Positions 36,207 to 48,270 of a stretch of 64,000 nucleotides of DNA are shown here, one piece after another. Source of the DNA: Diphasiastrum complanatum (Eukaryota; Streptophyta; Lycopodiopsida; Lycopodiales; Lycopodiaceae); NCBI GenBank assembly GCA_029204225.1, contig CM055095.1:25402503-25466502 (forward strand). Reading direction: 5' to 3'. A program made the translations under genes and the position numbers. Positions within the stretch are counted from its first letter, which is position 1; each line of letters opens with the position of its first letter. The notes under the pieces were generated by a model. The model saw nothing but the letters and a program-made list of their open reading frames with translations, ran no database searches and had not been told where the DNA came from.

Positions 36207-37107
36207 ATGGCTTCAATCAGCAACATACAGAGCAAGATCTGTACAGTTCTAGAATCTTCAAGATCTACCTTTCTAGCATGGAAAATTAAGACCGCTGATA
36301 CTAAAGGAGAATGTTTATTCCTCTGGGTGGATGGCACAAAGGAGATGCCTACAACATGAAGCAAAGAGCTACGCGAGTGGAGGGAGAAAAATGACAAGTC
36401 AATAGACTTGCTATCATCATCCATCGAAGATAGTCTCACACTTGACCTGGCTACACTCTCCAAGGCAAAGAAGATGTGGAATACACGGCTCACAAGATTT
36501 CAAATGAAATCACGAAGTCAAATAATGACGCTAGAAGATCAGTTGACAAATCTACAGTGGGATGGGAAAGACCTCACTTTTTTTTGTAAGGAAGATGAAG
36601 GATCTATTCCTATCACTACACAATTCTAGAACAGAAAATGCAGTGTCAACTGAGAAGCAGGTCACTTACCTGTTGAGAGCCTTACTCAGATCTTTCCAAA
36701 CAAGCAGAACCCTATTCGCGAAAGATCCTACCATGACCCTCGAAAAGGCAATTGTCAAAATTCGAGAGGAAGTCGAGGCGAGGGAGCACCTTGACCACAA
36801 GGATGGTTCTGACCAGACCCTCTACGACAACAAAGAAAATACCAAGAAACAATTCAAGCCTAAGGGGGAGTCGAATCAAAGGCAGTATCATAATCAGCAA
36901 GTAGAGGGGACCAACAAAGGGAAGTGGAAGAACAAAGGGAGGTCGAAACAACAAGGTGGAGAAAAGAAGACTTGCGTGAGATGCAGAGGAGATGGGCACA
37001 CAGTCGATACATATTGGCTCAATCCAAAAATTGAATGTATCCACTGCCACAAGAAAGATCATGCAACCATGGACTGCTGCCTGAACCCAAGGAACAAATC
37101 AACATAG
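36207..37107 (+). pseudogene. Copia III gag
   Basis: UBN2-type core, a basic Gln/Lys/Gly-rich stretch (about 36840-36960) and two knuckles, CVRCRGDGHTVD and CIHCHKKDHATMDC, separated by N-P-K-I-E. Confidence 0.8.
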
Positions 37108-37249
37108 AACAGATAAGAGAATAACAACAGTTCGTCCTATGTTGAGGAGCCAGAGAGCTTGAAAATGGGCAAAGAGAGATCGAACAAAAATTGCTTGACC
37201 ACCTACATTTGTGCAGATGTGTGTGCAGTGTCAACACCTGACACACAGG

Positions 37250-38745
37250 AGGTGATCCTAGATTTGGGAGCTACCTCACACTTCGTGACATCAAGACAAA
37301 TTACGTCTGATTTTTGAAGTGCAGATCCTTCAAGATTCATTGTTCTTGGAGATGGATCCAAACATCAAGTGAACAATATTGGTTCACTCTAGTTCAACAC
37401 GAATGGCAGAGATAGATGACTCGAAGATGTTTTGTTCGTGCCTATACTGCAGCAGGACTTGCTTTCTGTGGCAAGGATAGCTGATGGAGGGATGCGTGTA
37501 GTATTTTTTGATGATACATGCAATGTTATTGATGTCAGTACCAGTAGCCTGATCACTCAAGACAAAAAAAAGGTAATCTATATCACCTGAAAGTACGCTT
37601 GTCTGCAAATCAGGTGCATCAGACTCATGATGATTCGCCAAACACTCTGTGGCACAGGAGACTATGCCACATGAATTCGATGGCACTTTACCAAGCAAGC
37701 CATCATGGAGCAATAATAGGAGTCAGCATCTCGAATGCGAACAATTCGACCACCTGTGATGCATGTCTGAAGGGTAAGATGTCACGCACTCCATTTGTAA
37801 AAGACTCCTACAGAACGACTAAGATTCTGGAGTTAGTGCATTCTGACATCTATGGGCCTTTCATTACATAACCTTCATTGATGATTATAGTAAATTCGCC
37901 ACAATGTATTTCATTCAAAATAGATCAGAAGCACTTGATAAATTCATAGAGTATGTGAATTGGGCAGAGAGATGAACTGGCAACAAAGTGAAGCAGATCA
38001 AAACAAATCGAGGTGGCGAATACATCTCGAATCGCTTCATTGACTTTTGTAATGATTGTGGTATATTCACAGAAGACTGCAGCTTATACACCGCAGCACA
38101 ACGGTGTTGCAGAGAGGAAGAATATGACCCTGATGGAAGCTGCCATAATGGCCTACTCGAAAGCTCCAAGGGTACTGTGGGCTGAAGCAGTAGCTATAGT
38201 TGCTTACATCTAGAACATGACAGGGAAGTCTGGTGTCCCTCACACGACACCACACAAATTATGGTGGGGAAGAAAGCCCAACCTGTCTCACATCAGAATC
38301 TTTTGTTGTGCAACTTATGCACATATTCTTGATAAGCTTCTAAAGAAGCTTGATGAGAAAGCTGAACAGAGATTTTTGGTAGGGTATGACAACAATTCGT
38401 CATACTATAAAGTCTACATGCCAAACACAAACACTATGGAGACAGTGAGAGATGTCAGATTCGATGAGAGCAGGACAATGGCCAATGATGATCCTGTCAA
38501 CCATGAAGTTCTGGAAAGACAGTACTATGATCTGCCACCAGCGACAGAGGAAGCAGAAGACAAACATGAAAATGAAGATTTTCGAGTTGCTTCGCATTCA
38601 AGTGACGAATCAGAAGACGAAAGATTCGAGAGACGACCTTCTACTAAAGTACCTGTAAACCAAGATAGTTCCGGACCTAGCAGAGTAGACAAAGGCAAAG
38701 GCACTGCTATCCTAGAAGGTTCTCCTAGAAGGTCGACAAGACCAT
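37250..38745 (+). pseudogene. Copia III protease, integrase and linker
   Basis: Protease-like start, pre-integrase with the H-x-x-x-H and C-x-x-C zinc-binding layout (D-A-C-L-K-G-K-M-S-R near 37770), integrase core with G-V-A-E-R-K-N (about 38103-38130), then an acidic linker rich in Glu/Asp/Ser before RT. Confidence 0.8.
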
Positions 38746-38921
38746 GAAGAGCGCCAACAAGATATTTGCTAGGCAGCTCTGCTTCCACATCAGAATAATT
38801 TTGTGGATTCAGTGGCGAACCACAGACATTCGAGGAGGCAATTGAATATCCAGAGAAGGACAAATGGATCCAAGCCATGAACGAAGAGATGGAGTCCATG
38901 AGGAAGAACTAGGTATGGACG

Positions 38922-39931
38922 TTGGAGCCATTACCAGATAAGCATAAGACTGTGAAATGCAAATGGGTCTACAAGCTCAAGTATGGACCAGATGGGGATG
39001 TCTCAAAATACAAGGCAAGACTGGTAGCGAAGAGATTCTCTCAGAGATATGGTATTGATTACTCTAAAAACTTCTTTCCTGGTCTCAAACATTCGTCCTT
39101 ACGTTTGTTATTTGCATATGCAGTTGCTTATGACCTTAGGATCCACATTGTGGACAAGAAGACAGCCTTCTTGCATGGTGAGTTAGACGAGGAGGTCTAC
39201 ATGGATCAACCTCCAAAATATGTCTCGAATTCACTTCCTGATTATGCATGTAGAATGCATAGGAGTATCTATGGTCTGAAGCAGTCAGTTCGACAATGGT
39301 ACAAAAAGAAGGATCAAGCTTGAAATCCTTGGGATTCAAGCCACTAATGGCTGATTCCAATGTGTATGTGAGGAGTACAGATGGAAAGATTATGATTGTG
39401 GCTGTGTATGTGGATGACACTCTGATACTCTGCAAGAGTGAGCAGCTGATTGTTGAAGTGAAGACAAACATCTCAAAACATTTCGAGATCGTGGATCTGG
39501 GAGAGGCCAGGTGTTACCTTGACTTGCAAATTAAAAGGGACTATGAGGGGGGTAAGTTGTTCCTTAATTAGTCCAGATACACCCAGAAAATCCTAGAGGG
39601 TTTTGGGATGCTGAATTGCAAAGGAGCAGATACTCCAATGCTCGCAGAAACATTGCTGACGAACGAAAATTGTTCGAGGACTGAGATAGAGAGGGAATTG
39701 ATGCAGCTCACACCTTATAGGAAGCTGATAGGATTGTTGATGTACCTTGCAGACAATACACGTCCTGACATTGCCTATGTAGTGTTCAAGATGAGCCAAT
39801 TCTACACGAATCTTGGCTCGACACATTGGAAGATTGCAAAATGAATTTTACAGTATCTTCAATTAACAAAGAATTACGGTTTGTGTTGTTGTCGTGATGC
39901 AAGTTTTCAGATGATTTCCTACAGTGATGCT
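38922..39931 (+). pseudogene. Copia III RT and start of RNase H
   Basis: RT landmarks C-K-W-V-Y-K-L, K-A-R-L-V-A-K-R-F-S-Q, D-K-K-T-A-F-L-H-G-E-L, S-I-Y-G-L-K-Q and V-Y-V-D-D-T-L-I-L, then RNase H with R-P-D-I-A-Y-V and S-Y-S-D-A. Confidence 0.88.
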
Positions 39932-41182
39932 TGTCGTGCTATACCAACAGGGTTAATATAGATTTTGTAGTGAAAAGTATCGTTCCCACAGAGGACAGCG
40001 TTAGAAAGTTATGTTTTTGGTGTAATTATAGCAGGTGGTTTCGAATGTTATTTTGGTTGTCGACAGACATTAAAAAGTAACCAGTATTACTTATATTTGG
40101 AATGGGTAATGTTAATGAATTCAGAACAACAATCTGGCCTCTATTGAATTGAAGGAAACGCGTTCTACAAATGAAATGTTATCAGAGTAGCACAGCAGAC
40201 TACACTCTGGCTAACTAAGGTGTCAACAGAGAATCGAGATTGTTTGATGTATTCGTAACTGCGCAGATAATTAATTAATCGAGTTCGCGAACTATTTGTT
40301 CCTAGACAATAGTCCTCAACAACTAAAGCCCAGCTTAATGGTTAAAGAGCACGAATGGTTTTAGAGCACGTTAGAAACTTATGTCAATGCCAATCAGGAA
40401 AACAGATCAGAGACTCAATTCTTCAGACAGGGACTGTCATCTCATTTGTATACATACAACTTAATTCAATGATTGTGCTAGACTGCACAAAGATAGTCAT
40501 TATTCGAGTGTCAAAAAAGAAAGTATTCGCGACAAACGAATAAGATGATTTTAAAACAGTTCTTTAGAGCATGTTTTACGAAAACACAACAAATGACTGT
40601 AATGCACTAGAGTGTGTCTGATCAGAGAGTAATTCATGAAATGCATTAGAGATTGTTAGCAGACTCAAGATCACTCACACTCAGCAATGCGGAGAGCAGA
40701 GATAAGGGAGAATAACTCACAAGACCCTATTCACTTCTTCAATCTCTTACATAAGCGTAAACTCTTCTCTCTCAATGATCGAGACTGAAGTGTGAGATCA
40801 ATATATGTTCTACGAGACGAACAAACACACCTCTTAAACAATAGGTGCGTCGCTCCCGCGAAAGGGTCTAGTTAAGAATTAAACTGAAAATACGTTCAAC
40901 TAGTATACTTAACTATGAGTTAAAGTTACTCTAGTTTAACATGTCTTTTCATAACTAGTCATTTCAAATGGACGACCTAGTTAAGGGTTATCCAAGGCAA
41001 TGTCTTTTTCCTATTAAAGGTCTAGCCCTTAATTTATAAGACAAGTACTTAGGAGATATATTCTCGAAAAATGACTTAGGCCTCTTCATGATTTATACTT
41101 AACTAGCTCATATCTTCATTTTCGAGTATATCATGCCATATTTATGTTGGTATTCAATTTTTGACATTTGCGTCACATCACA
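39932..41182 (-). repeat. 3' LTR of the Gypsy element
   Basis: On the minus strand it runs TGTGATGTGACGC...TATAGCACGACA, about 1250 bases, bounded by the polypurine tract inside and Copia III sequence outside. It contains the motif ATCGTTCCCACAGAGGAC near 39981 in plus sense. Confidence 0.7.
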
Positions 41183-41323
41183 TATCCCTTTTCTCAAATG
41201 TGAAATGTCCTTGTGAACATATCATCTGTATTTCGAGGATTATTTGAAAAACATTCTTGTTCGTCAGATTTTTGTTGAGGCGAAAAAATATTTCTTCATC
41301 TGATTTGTCCTTTAGATATTCCT

Positions 41324-42313
41324 TCAGAGAATATGTGTCTTGTTGTTGCGTTGAGTGATCAGCAACCCTGCGTCGTCGAATGCGCCTAAATCCGCAACAG
41401 CTTTGGGTTTGTATATTTGAAACTGCAACTTTCGCTTCCAAAAATGTTGCTTATTGTCTTCGTTCTGCAAAAATTGAAGTTCTTTGATGCGAATGTATTC
41501 GAGAGCATACATAGCCGAAGAGCCTATGTATAACTCTGCTGACCCGAAAGGTAGGACTTTAAACTTACCCTGGATTATGCCCCAGCAGAGACATTCTTTC
41601 TGTTCGATAGAAAGCTGAGCCCATAACCAAAGAAAGTCTTCCTTCTCCCATGGTCGCTTCCAATCGTCGATGGCGATGCCTCCTGCGCTTGGTAGCATCA
41701 TATAATCCATACGCCATTGTAATTCAATGTTAAAAGCAGGTGGACACCATTTCCAGAAGCGTTCTGCAAATGCACGAAATTTGTCAGCACATACATTTGA
41801 CTGATTCCGCCGCATTCGCTTTGGCTGTGTAGATGCAGTTGCCAAGTCCTGAGTTTGCAACTCAGCAGCCAACTTCTGATCTTCCATTTGTCGTTGGAGA
41901 TCTGACAGCTCCTGTTCGAGCTTGTCAATCTTTGCGACTGCTTCCAGATACTCGGGATGGTCTGAGGCTCCGGTGTAGGCAGACACAGATGGAATTTGTT
42001 GTGTAAGGTCATCAATTCTGAGTAAGGCTTGAAAGTACTCGTCGTGTGCATTTTCACTCAAAAACTCCCTTAGCTTCGCCAATTCTTCCTCGACAAGAGC
42101 CTTCGAATCCTCGAGTGGTTGCAGGAACTCAACTCGAAAATTGTCGAGCATCTGATCTTGGAGCTGGTTTAGCTTCGTGAGGTCGACTATAACGGACCCT
42201 GCATTGGTGCATACAGAAAGAGCAGCTTCTGCCTTCAGTCTTCTCATTCGCTCCTCCTGAAAATGTTTTTGGAGCGCGACATTATGTTGATTTGCAGCTG
42301 TTGGTTGTTGCAT
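41324..42313 (-). pseudogene. Gypsy downstream frame 2
   Basis: 329 codons, long for such an old setting. A Gln-rich start is followed by long heptad-like helices (LNQLQDQMLDNF; AKIDKLEQELSDLQRQMEDQ), probably coiled coil. A basic PKRMRRN patch and a Trp-rich globular part follow (ERFWKWCPP, DFLWLWAQLSIEQ). No enzyme motif. It sits between pol and the 3' LTR, where envelope-like or accessory frames of plant Gypsy elements lie. No signal peptide or clear membrane segment is seen. Confidence 0.55.
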
Positions 42314-42619
42314 TAAAGAATCATTTTGAGTATGATAATTATCAGACTTGGCCTCAATCGCCTTATTGATCTGTTTTTAAGAATCAGCTTCCTTTATTAA
42401 GGTTTGAAGCTGTGTGTCGAGAGAACGATTTCATTCAATCAGCTTCGTGTTGTCTGATTCGAGCGAATCAATCTTCTCGAAAGACGCCTTGAGATCCTCT
42501 TGGCATCTCCTTTCTGAGTTGAAAAATTCCATCGTAAGTTGCTGGTGGTACTTGTCCAACTCATACACTTCAGCCACTAGGTTTTTGGCTTTCTCGGTCA
42601 TAGTGCGAAACCACTGGGG

Positions 42620-43576
42620 CTAGTCGTCTAGTTGTTCTTCATCTGCCACAGGTGCCCTAGTGTCGCCTTCAGTAGTTGTTTGTCTTTTGTCTGATGTATC
42701 AGACTGAGTTACATTATCGTCAGAGGAGGAGGCCCTCGGCAGCTTCTGAGATGTGGAAGCAGATGCATGCTGTGAAGAATCAGCAGCAGTAGCAACAGCT
42801 CCATCAGTCTCCATCGCCACAGCTGGAACTGGTTCCGACTGGGATGGTGCAGCGTCAATGTCCATAGCAGTGGTAGCTGCTACTTCGACGGCTGGTGCAA
42901 TTTCAGTAATGAGGTCGGAAAGATCAATTGGCTTGGGGGCCAACATCTTTCCCGTCAGCAATGTTTTCTCTTGCTCGTTCAAAATGTCGAAATGGGCGCA
43001 TAGCCGAAAGACATGTGCTCCAACTCCAGAAAAATTTTGGTGCTTGATCCAGCGCAAAAATGCTCTATATGTAATAGTGCCGAAACAAACCGGATTACCC
43101 GCAAGTGCGTCTAAGATGTAACCAAAATTTTGCACTGAAATCGTCGCATCAGCATCCGTCAAAAAGAGTACTTGGTTCACATATTTACAAAACATCTTAA
43201 ATGTGGTATCACGAATCATAGAGATCTTGTACCCCTTCGTGGGTACGAAGCAATTATTAAGGAAGTGGGCAGCTTCATCCATTGAATCCTTATTTGTTGA
43301 GATCATCTTCCCATCCATCAGTAATCCAAGGGCTGTGTAGAACAAGTCTTCAGAGATAGTGAAGAATTTGCCTCGCACATGGACTTTGAAATCCACCTCC
43401 GAAATGGAGTGAATGGAGTTGACAAACTCCGTACTAACTTCGGAGAGGATGATGGAGGGGTCCACTTTTAAATGACCCAACCTGCATCGATCCAAAAAGG
43501 ACTGGATGGATGTCAGGCGGATTCCTGCGCGTGTTTTCCAGATGATGTTAGAGCTTGAACTGGATCCAGAAGCCAT
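42620..43576 (-). pseudogene. Gypsy downstream frame 1
   Basis: 318 codons starting MASGSSSSSNI. The first 200 residues are globular with F-K-V-H-V-R-G-K-F-F-T-I-S-E-D-L-F-Y-x-A-L-G-L, resembling the R-G-K-x-(V/F)-x-(F/I)-S-x-x-x-(I/L) block of the putative plant transposon protein domain found in Athila-type elements. The last third is Ala/Ser/Thr/Asp-rich and looks disordered. Together with frame 2 it occupies the post-integrase region. The gap between the frames (42314-42619) still reads helical and protein-like. Confidence 0.55.
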
Positions 43577-43975
43577 TGTTCGAATTTTTCACGAAAGCTC
43601 GTAAATCGCAATAGGTCGCAAATGAATGCTTTGATCGCAAAGAGAATGTGAGCAGAAAAGCATAAAATCGCAGGCAGAAAGTGTAAGGAAGAAAAATGAA
43701 AAATAACTCTGATATGCAGTAGCGGTGTGGAAGGAATGATGATGTGGCATGGTGACTTGACATCTGTCACTTCCATTAATGGAGTACGTGCATGGGTCAG
43801 TGTTTGAAACTATGATTTGGCAAATTGATCTTTAATGACGGAAGACCGTTTTTGAAAAAAAAACAAATAAATTAAGGAGAAACAATATCGGTTTTGATAT
43901 GTGAGCGTACACACGTGTGAATAATGAGGATCACGTGGCCATCATCTTTGATAGAGGGATGTAAAAAGTAGGTAG

Positions 43976-44400
43976 ATAGATTCTCGAAAGATTCTTGAAA
44001 AGGTAGGTTGAGAGATTCTCGAAGGATACTAGAAAGTTTCTAGAATGTTTCGCAAAACATTCTTGAGAGATTCTAGAAAATGATACAGAACTTCACGAAA
44101 AATTCTCGAAAATGTTAAGCGTCATCCTAGAAAATTTCTCGAAAAACTGGAGAAAGAAAAAAAATACTAGAAAGTTTCTAGAAAAATTCTCGAAAGAAAA
44201 AAAAAAATGACAAGTTACAGTTCACAGCTGAGTGTCGCGAAAGTTTCTCGAAAAGTTCTCGAAAATACTTTGAAAAATAACTTAAAAGATTTGAGAGAAG
44301 ACAAGAAAAATTCTCGAAAAATTCACGAAACAGTTTGAACAAATGTTGAACAGTGGTAGAAAAGTTCACAAAAATTTCTAGAAAATTTTCTAGAAAAGAA
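43976..44400. repeat. Dense TTCnnGAA motif stretch in the Gypsy element
   Basis: About 16 copies of TTCnnGAA (mostly TTCTCGAA and TTCTAGAA, often followed by AA) within 425 bases, in A-rich spacers. This is the inverted core of the heat-shock element (nTTCnnGAAn). The stretch is noncoding and lies between integrase and downstream frame 1. Confidence 0.8.
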
Positions 44401-44505
44401 AAAAAAAAGCCGCGAACATTATCAGAAAAGATAGAGAAAAATTCGCGATTGATTCCAAAAAAATACTAGAAAATAATAAGAAAAAAAAATAAAAAAAAAT
44501 TCCGG

Positions 44506-45690
44506 TCAAAGGTAGTATTTTTTTAGTCTGGACCCATTGATACGTGTAGGTAACAGTTCCCCTTCAAGTGATTGAAGTTGCACATAACCATTGTCAAACA
44601 CCTCTATGACTTTAAAAGGTCCAAGCCATCGCATATGGAGTTTTCTTGGGAACTTTTGTTGGCGACTGTCATATATCAGCGCATAATCATCAGCTTTAAG
44701 ATCACATTTTTTTATATGACTGTCATATTTCTTCTTTCTTTGTTCCTGGATTTCCTTCGTTAATTTTTGTGAAGACTCACGAGCTTCAGCTAGTTCTTCA
44801 ATATTAGTCAACCTTTCGTTTATATTCTGCATTTGTTCGTTGAGCTTGGATACGAAAAGTTTTGATCTCAAATTCAATTGGCAGAATAGGATGCATACCA
44901 TATGTCAGAAAATATGGTGTCTGTTTCGTCGTGATTTTCTCTGTATTACGATAAGCCCAAAGAACTGATGGTAGTTTCTGATCCCAATCCATTGCATGTG
45001 CAATAGTTATTTTAGTCAAGTTCTTCATAAAACTCCATTATCTCTTTCTGTCAACCCGTTTGCTTTTGGATTATACGGTGTAGTTTTTCTGTGTTTGATG
45101 AGAAAATAAGTTGTTAGCAACCGTATAGTGTTATTAAAAAAATGTGTACCTCGGTCATTTACTAGTTCGAGTGGACAACCATATCTGGTGATAATACTTT
45201 TGAATAAGAACGTCGCGACAGTTTTTGCATCATTTCTTTTTGTCGCCTCTGCTTCCACGTTCTTTGTAGCATAATCCGTTGCAACTAGAATATATCAACA
45301 TTTCGTATGTCGGGTAACAGGTTTAATTGGACCGACAAAGTCAATTCCCCACTTCTCAAATGGTGCAAGAGGAAGGATTGGTGTCAACGGCCAATTCATT
45401 GATTTTGTAGGCTTACCAGATCTTTGACATGGATCACATGAACGAATAAAGTTTGATACATCCTTAAACATTGTTGGCCACCAATACTTGGCAGTCAATA
45501 TCTTATTAACTGTGTACTTCAAAGCACAATGTCCACCAGCATCTTCTGAGTGTAAGGCTTTAACGACCTTTTTAATGTCTTCGGATTCGAGACATCTTCG
45601 AAGTTGATGATCTGCACCAAGCTTGTACTGAACATTGTTAATAATTGTATAAGGTGCTACCTTATATTGAAAAACTGTCTTTTGCTCCAA
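44506..45690 (-). pseudogene. Gypsy integrase
   Basis: H-C-A-L-K-Y-T and C-D-P-C-Q-R-S-G-K zinc-binding part, F-E-K-W-G-I-D-F-V-G-P-I, N-D-R-G-T-H-F, T-P-Y-N-P-K-A-N-G-L-T-E, then a C-terminal part with M-R-W-L-G-P-F-K-V-I-E and Q-L. It ends without a chromodomain. Confidence 0.88.
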
Positions 45691-47150
45691 ATCAAACCAT
45701 CCGGATATATCTGATCCTTGAGATAAGTAATGATACCAGAATATAGCGAATTTATAGATGAAATCTCGAATAAATGTTCGTCTGGAAAATCATCATTGAT
45801 AGGATCTTCAATTTTTCCAATGCTGAGTCGTGATAGATAATCAGCATTTGTATGATTCTTTCCTTGATGAAGCTCTACTTGATAAGTGAATTCTTGCAGA
45901 AGTAGAACCCGAGCAATTCGTCCTGATAGATCTGGTTTATTTACAAGATACTTAAGAGAATAATGATCCACATGAAAAATAAATGCATATCCCAGCAAAT
46001 AATGCCAACAAATTTTAACAGTGAAAATCATGCCAAGTGCTTCCCTTTCTGTAGCCGAATAATTTTTCTCTGATGCACTGAGCTGTCGACTCGCATAGAA
46101 GATGGGATGATCCTTCTTCTGGTCGTCCTTCTGGCTTAGACAAACGCCAATAGCAAATGCAGAAACATCCACATAACTGTGAAATAAAATAACCCAGTTG
46201 AGTGGTCTCAGAATAGGAGCATTGATCAACCTTTGCTTAAGATCTTCAAATGCTTTCTGCTGTTCATTCGTCCACAAGTATTCCACTTGTTTCTTCAATA
46301 GATATGTAAGAGAGGCGACAATAGAAGCATGATTTTGAATAAATCTCCTGTAATAGCCAACATGTCCTAAGAAAGCTCTTAGTTCACACAAATTGGTTGG
46401 TATCAGGAGGTTCTTTATAAGCTCGACTTTATCTTTGTCGACTTCTATTCCTCTGTTAGATATTCTGTGTCCGAGCAATATTCCTTCTTTCATACCAAAA
46501 AAACATTTCTCTGGATGAAGAGATAAACAAGTATCTCGACACCGTTGCAATGTTAATTTCAGTTTCTACAAGTGTGTCTTTATATCATTGTACACACAGA
46601 AATCATCAATAAATATTTCGAAAAAAGTTCTCAGGAAGGCAGCTGAAAAGTTGCTGGAGCGTTACAAAGACCAAAGGGCATTTTGTTGTAGGCATAAGTG
46701 CCCCAATCCGTCGTGAATGTGGTCTTTGAGCGATCCTCCTTTCACACTCCCACCTGATTATATCCAGAAAAGCCGTCACAGAAACTGTAACGCTCTTGAC
46801 CAGCAACCTGATCTAGGATGGAATCAGTAAAAGGCAAAGGATGATGGTCCTTCCTGGTGGCAGCATTGAGTTTTCGGAAATCCTGACATATTCGTATTTT
46901 GCCAGTCTTCTTCTTCGGGACGACAACAATGGGTGAAACTCATTCACTACTTAAGACGAGATAGATTATACCTGCCTTAAGGTGTTTGTTAAGTTCGTCC
47001 TTGACCATTAGAGAGTATTTAGGATTGAGACGATACTGTCTCTGTAGAATAGGTACAACATCTTCTTTCAGATCAATTCGGTACTCTCCGAATTCTGCAG
47101 GTATACCCTTCAAATCGTCGAACGACCAGACAAAAACATCTTGATACTCC
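45657..47150 (-). pseudogene. Gypsy reverse transcriptase and RNase H
   Basis: The RT part (47150-46560) is decayed but shows I-C-Q-D-F-R-K-L-N-A-A-T. The end of RT and RNase H (46550-45657) read L-H-P-E-K-C-F-F-G, L-L-G-H-R-I-S, F-L-G-H-V-G-Y-Y-R-R-F-I, F-Y-A-S-R-Q-L, E-R-E-A-L-G-M-I and H-V-D-H-Y-S-L-K-Y-L. Confidence 0.88.
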
Positions 47151-47152
47151 TT

Positions 47153-47581
47153 TTATAGTTCAGTGAATTCCGCCAACTCAGATTCTCCAAGTGACTTTGA
47201 AACATGCACAAATCTGCCAAGTGCAAGTTCAGTCAGGTCAGTAGAATCTGGTAAGATGATACCTTCAGTCATACTGGCCTTGGTATGGCCACGAATTTTG
47301 CGCATGGTTGACTCCATAGATGTTTTCTTGTCATCAACCTGGTTCTTGTTACCAAATTCGTGTTCAGATTCGTCACTTGAATCGTCAGACTCTTTCGAGT
47401 TTGTGTTTGCAACGTTAATTTCTTCATACGAAACATTAGCTTCATCGTTGCAGGCATCGAAGAATTCTTTGTCATCAGCATTCTCATAATATTCAAAGTA
47501 TTGCACTTCAATATCAGATTTATAGAAAAGAATATTTAAGGCATACGAAGATTCTTCTGATGTAAAACTGGTGTCGGACAA
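47153..47581 (-). pseudogene. Gypsy acidic linker between protease and RT
   Basis: 142 codons, rich in Asp, Glu and Ser (ESDDSSDESEHEF), ending in an L-G-x-x-V-H-V-S motif region before RT. Such acidic spacers are usual in Tat/Athila-like polyproteins. Confidence 0.6.
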
Positions 47582-47686
47582 AGGAGTTTCACCTTCATAT
47601 TTGTCACGACTCCAGGTTATGATTTGTTCTGTTGGCTTACCTCGGTTATTGGTCTCACCAGTCTGAAATCTTAACTCTCTAGATTC

Positions 47687-48115
47687 CTAATGTACACTAG
47701 CATTTGATTGATAAAGCCAAGGTCGTCCAATCAACACATAATAGGATGACAAACCGAGTGGTTTGATAACAATGAAATTCATGGCGAATGGCTTGGCTTG
47801 AATGTAGACAGTGACATCCTTCAGCTCACCAATAGGTTTTCGTTGTGTCGAATCAGCTAACTTGATGTTTCGCTGTGCTAGTTGAATGTCAGTCAGCCCC
47901 AGAGCATGAGCTGTGTCTTCTGTTATTATATTTACACTGGAACCAAAGTCAATTGGCACTTTTTTGATCAGGCATCCTGCAATAGTAACATCAATTTTAG
48001 ATGCACTAAGATCACCTAAATCAATGGACAAAACACCAACATCTGGCAGAGAAATTTTCTTCTTCTTCTTAGGCACAAAAAGCTTTACAAGAGTGTGTGA
48101 AAATAATAGCATCAA
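47687..48115 (-). pseudogene. Gypsy aspartic protease
   Basis: Reads a protease start with F-G-S-S-V-N-I-I at the active-site position, L-G-L-x-x-x-Q, and the C-terminal V-L-I-G-R-P-W-L. A basic KKKKK patch precedes it. Confidence 0.75.
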
Positions 48116-48270
48116 AAACTTATCAGAGATAGACGAAGTAGATGCCTTGTGTATTGATTCTTTTGTATTGTCAGTAACAGGTTCATTCCCTTTTCACATT
48201 GAATTAGCTTTGTAGAGCATGCGGTTTCGTCCACTATTGCCTTGTGCTCACCAACATTATTGACATGTAT

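Larger units (their letters stand above)
36094..39931 (+). mobile_element. Copia III
   Basis: It begins at a primer site and ends where the Gypsy LTR starts (39932), inside its RNase H. Parts: gag from 36207 with two zinc knuckles (about 36973-37080), protease (37250-37560), pre-integrase (37599-37860, L-W-H-R-R-L-C-H-M-N), integrase (37870-38450, with G-G-E-Y-I-S), linker, RT (38922-39571, K-W-V-Y-K-L-K-Y, Y-G-L-K-Q, Y-V-D-D-T-L) and RNase H start (39608-39931). Broken; its far end was cut off by the Gypsy insertion. Confidence 0.88.
39932..48270 (-). mobile_element. Gypsy element, minus strand, with two extra downstream frames
   Basis: It inserted into Copia III RNase H. Read on the minus strand: gag end with a decayed zinc knuckle (near 48270-48230), protease (48115-47687), acidic linker (47581-47153), RT and RNase H (47150-45657), integrase (45690-44506), a TTCnnGAA-rich stretch (43976-44400), two further frames (43576-42620 and 42313-41324), a GAGAAAAGGGA polypurine tract and the 3' LTR (39932-41182). 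The 5' LTR and most of gag are not in the window. Extra frames after integrase are typical of the Athila/Tat side of plant Gypsy elements. No chromodomain is seen. Broken. Confidence 0.85.

Noticed and set aside
36712-37062. Minus-strand 116-codon frame
   Set aside because: It is the reverse of the basic end of Copia III gag; no motif of its own.
42753-43121. Plus-strand 122-codon frame
   Set aside because: It is a shadow of Gypsy downstream frame 1 on the other strand.
47163-47489. Plus-strand Ser-rich 108-codon frame
   Set aside because: Reverse of the Gypsy acidic linker.
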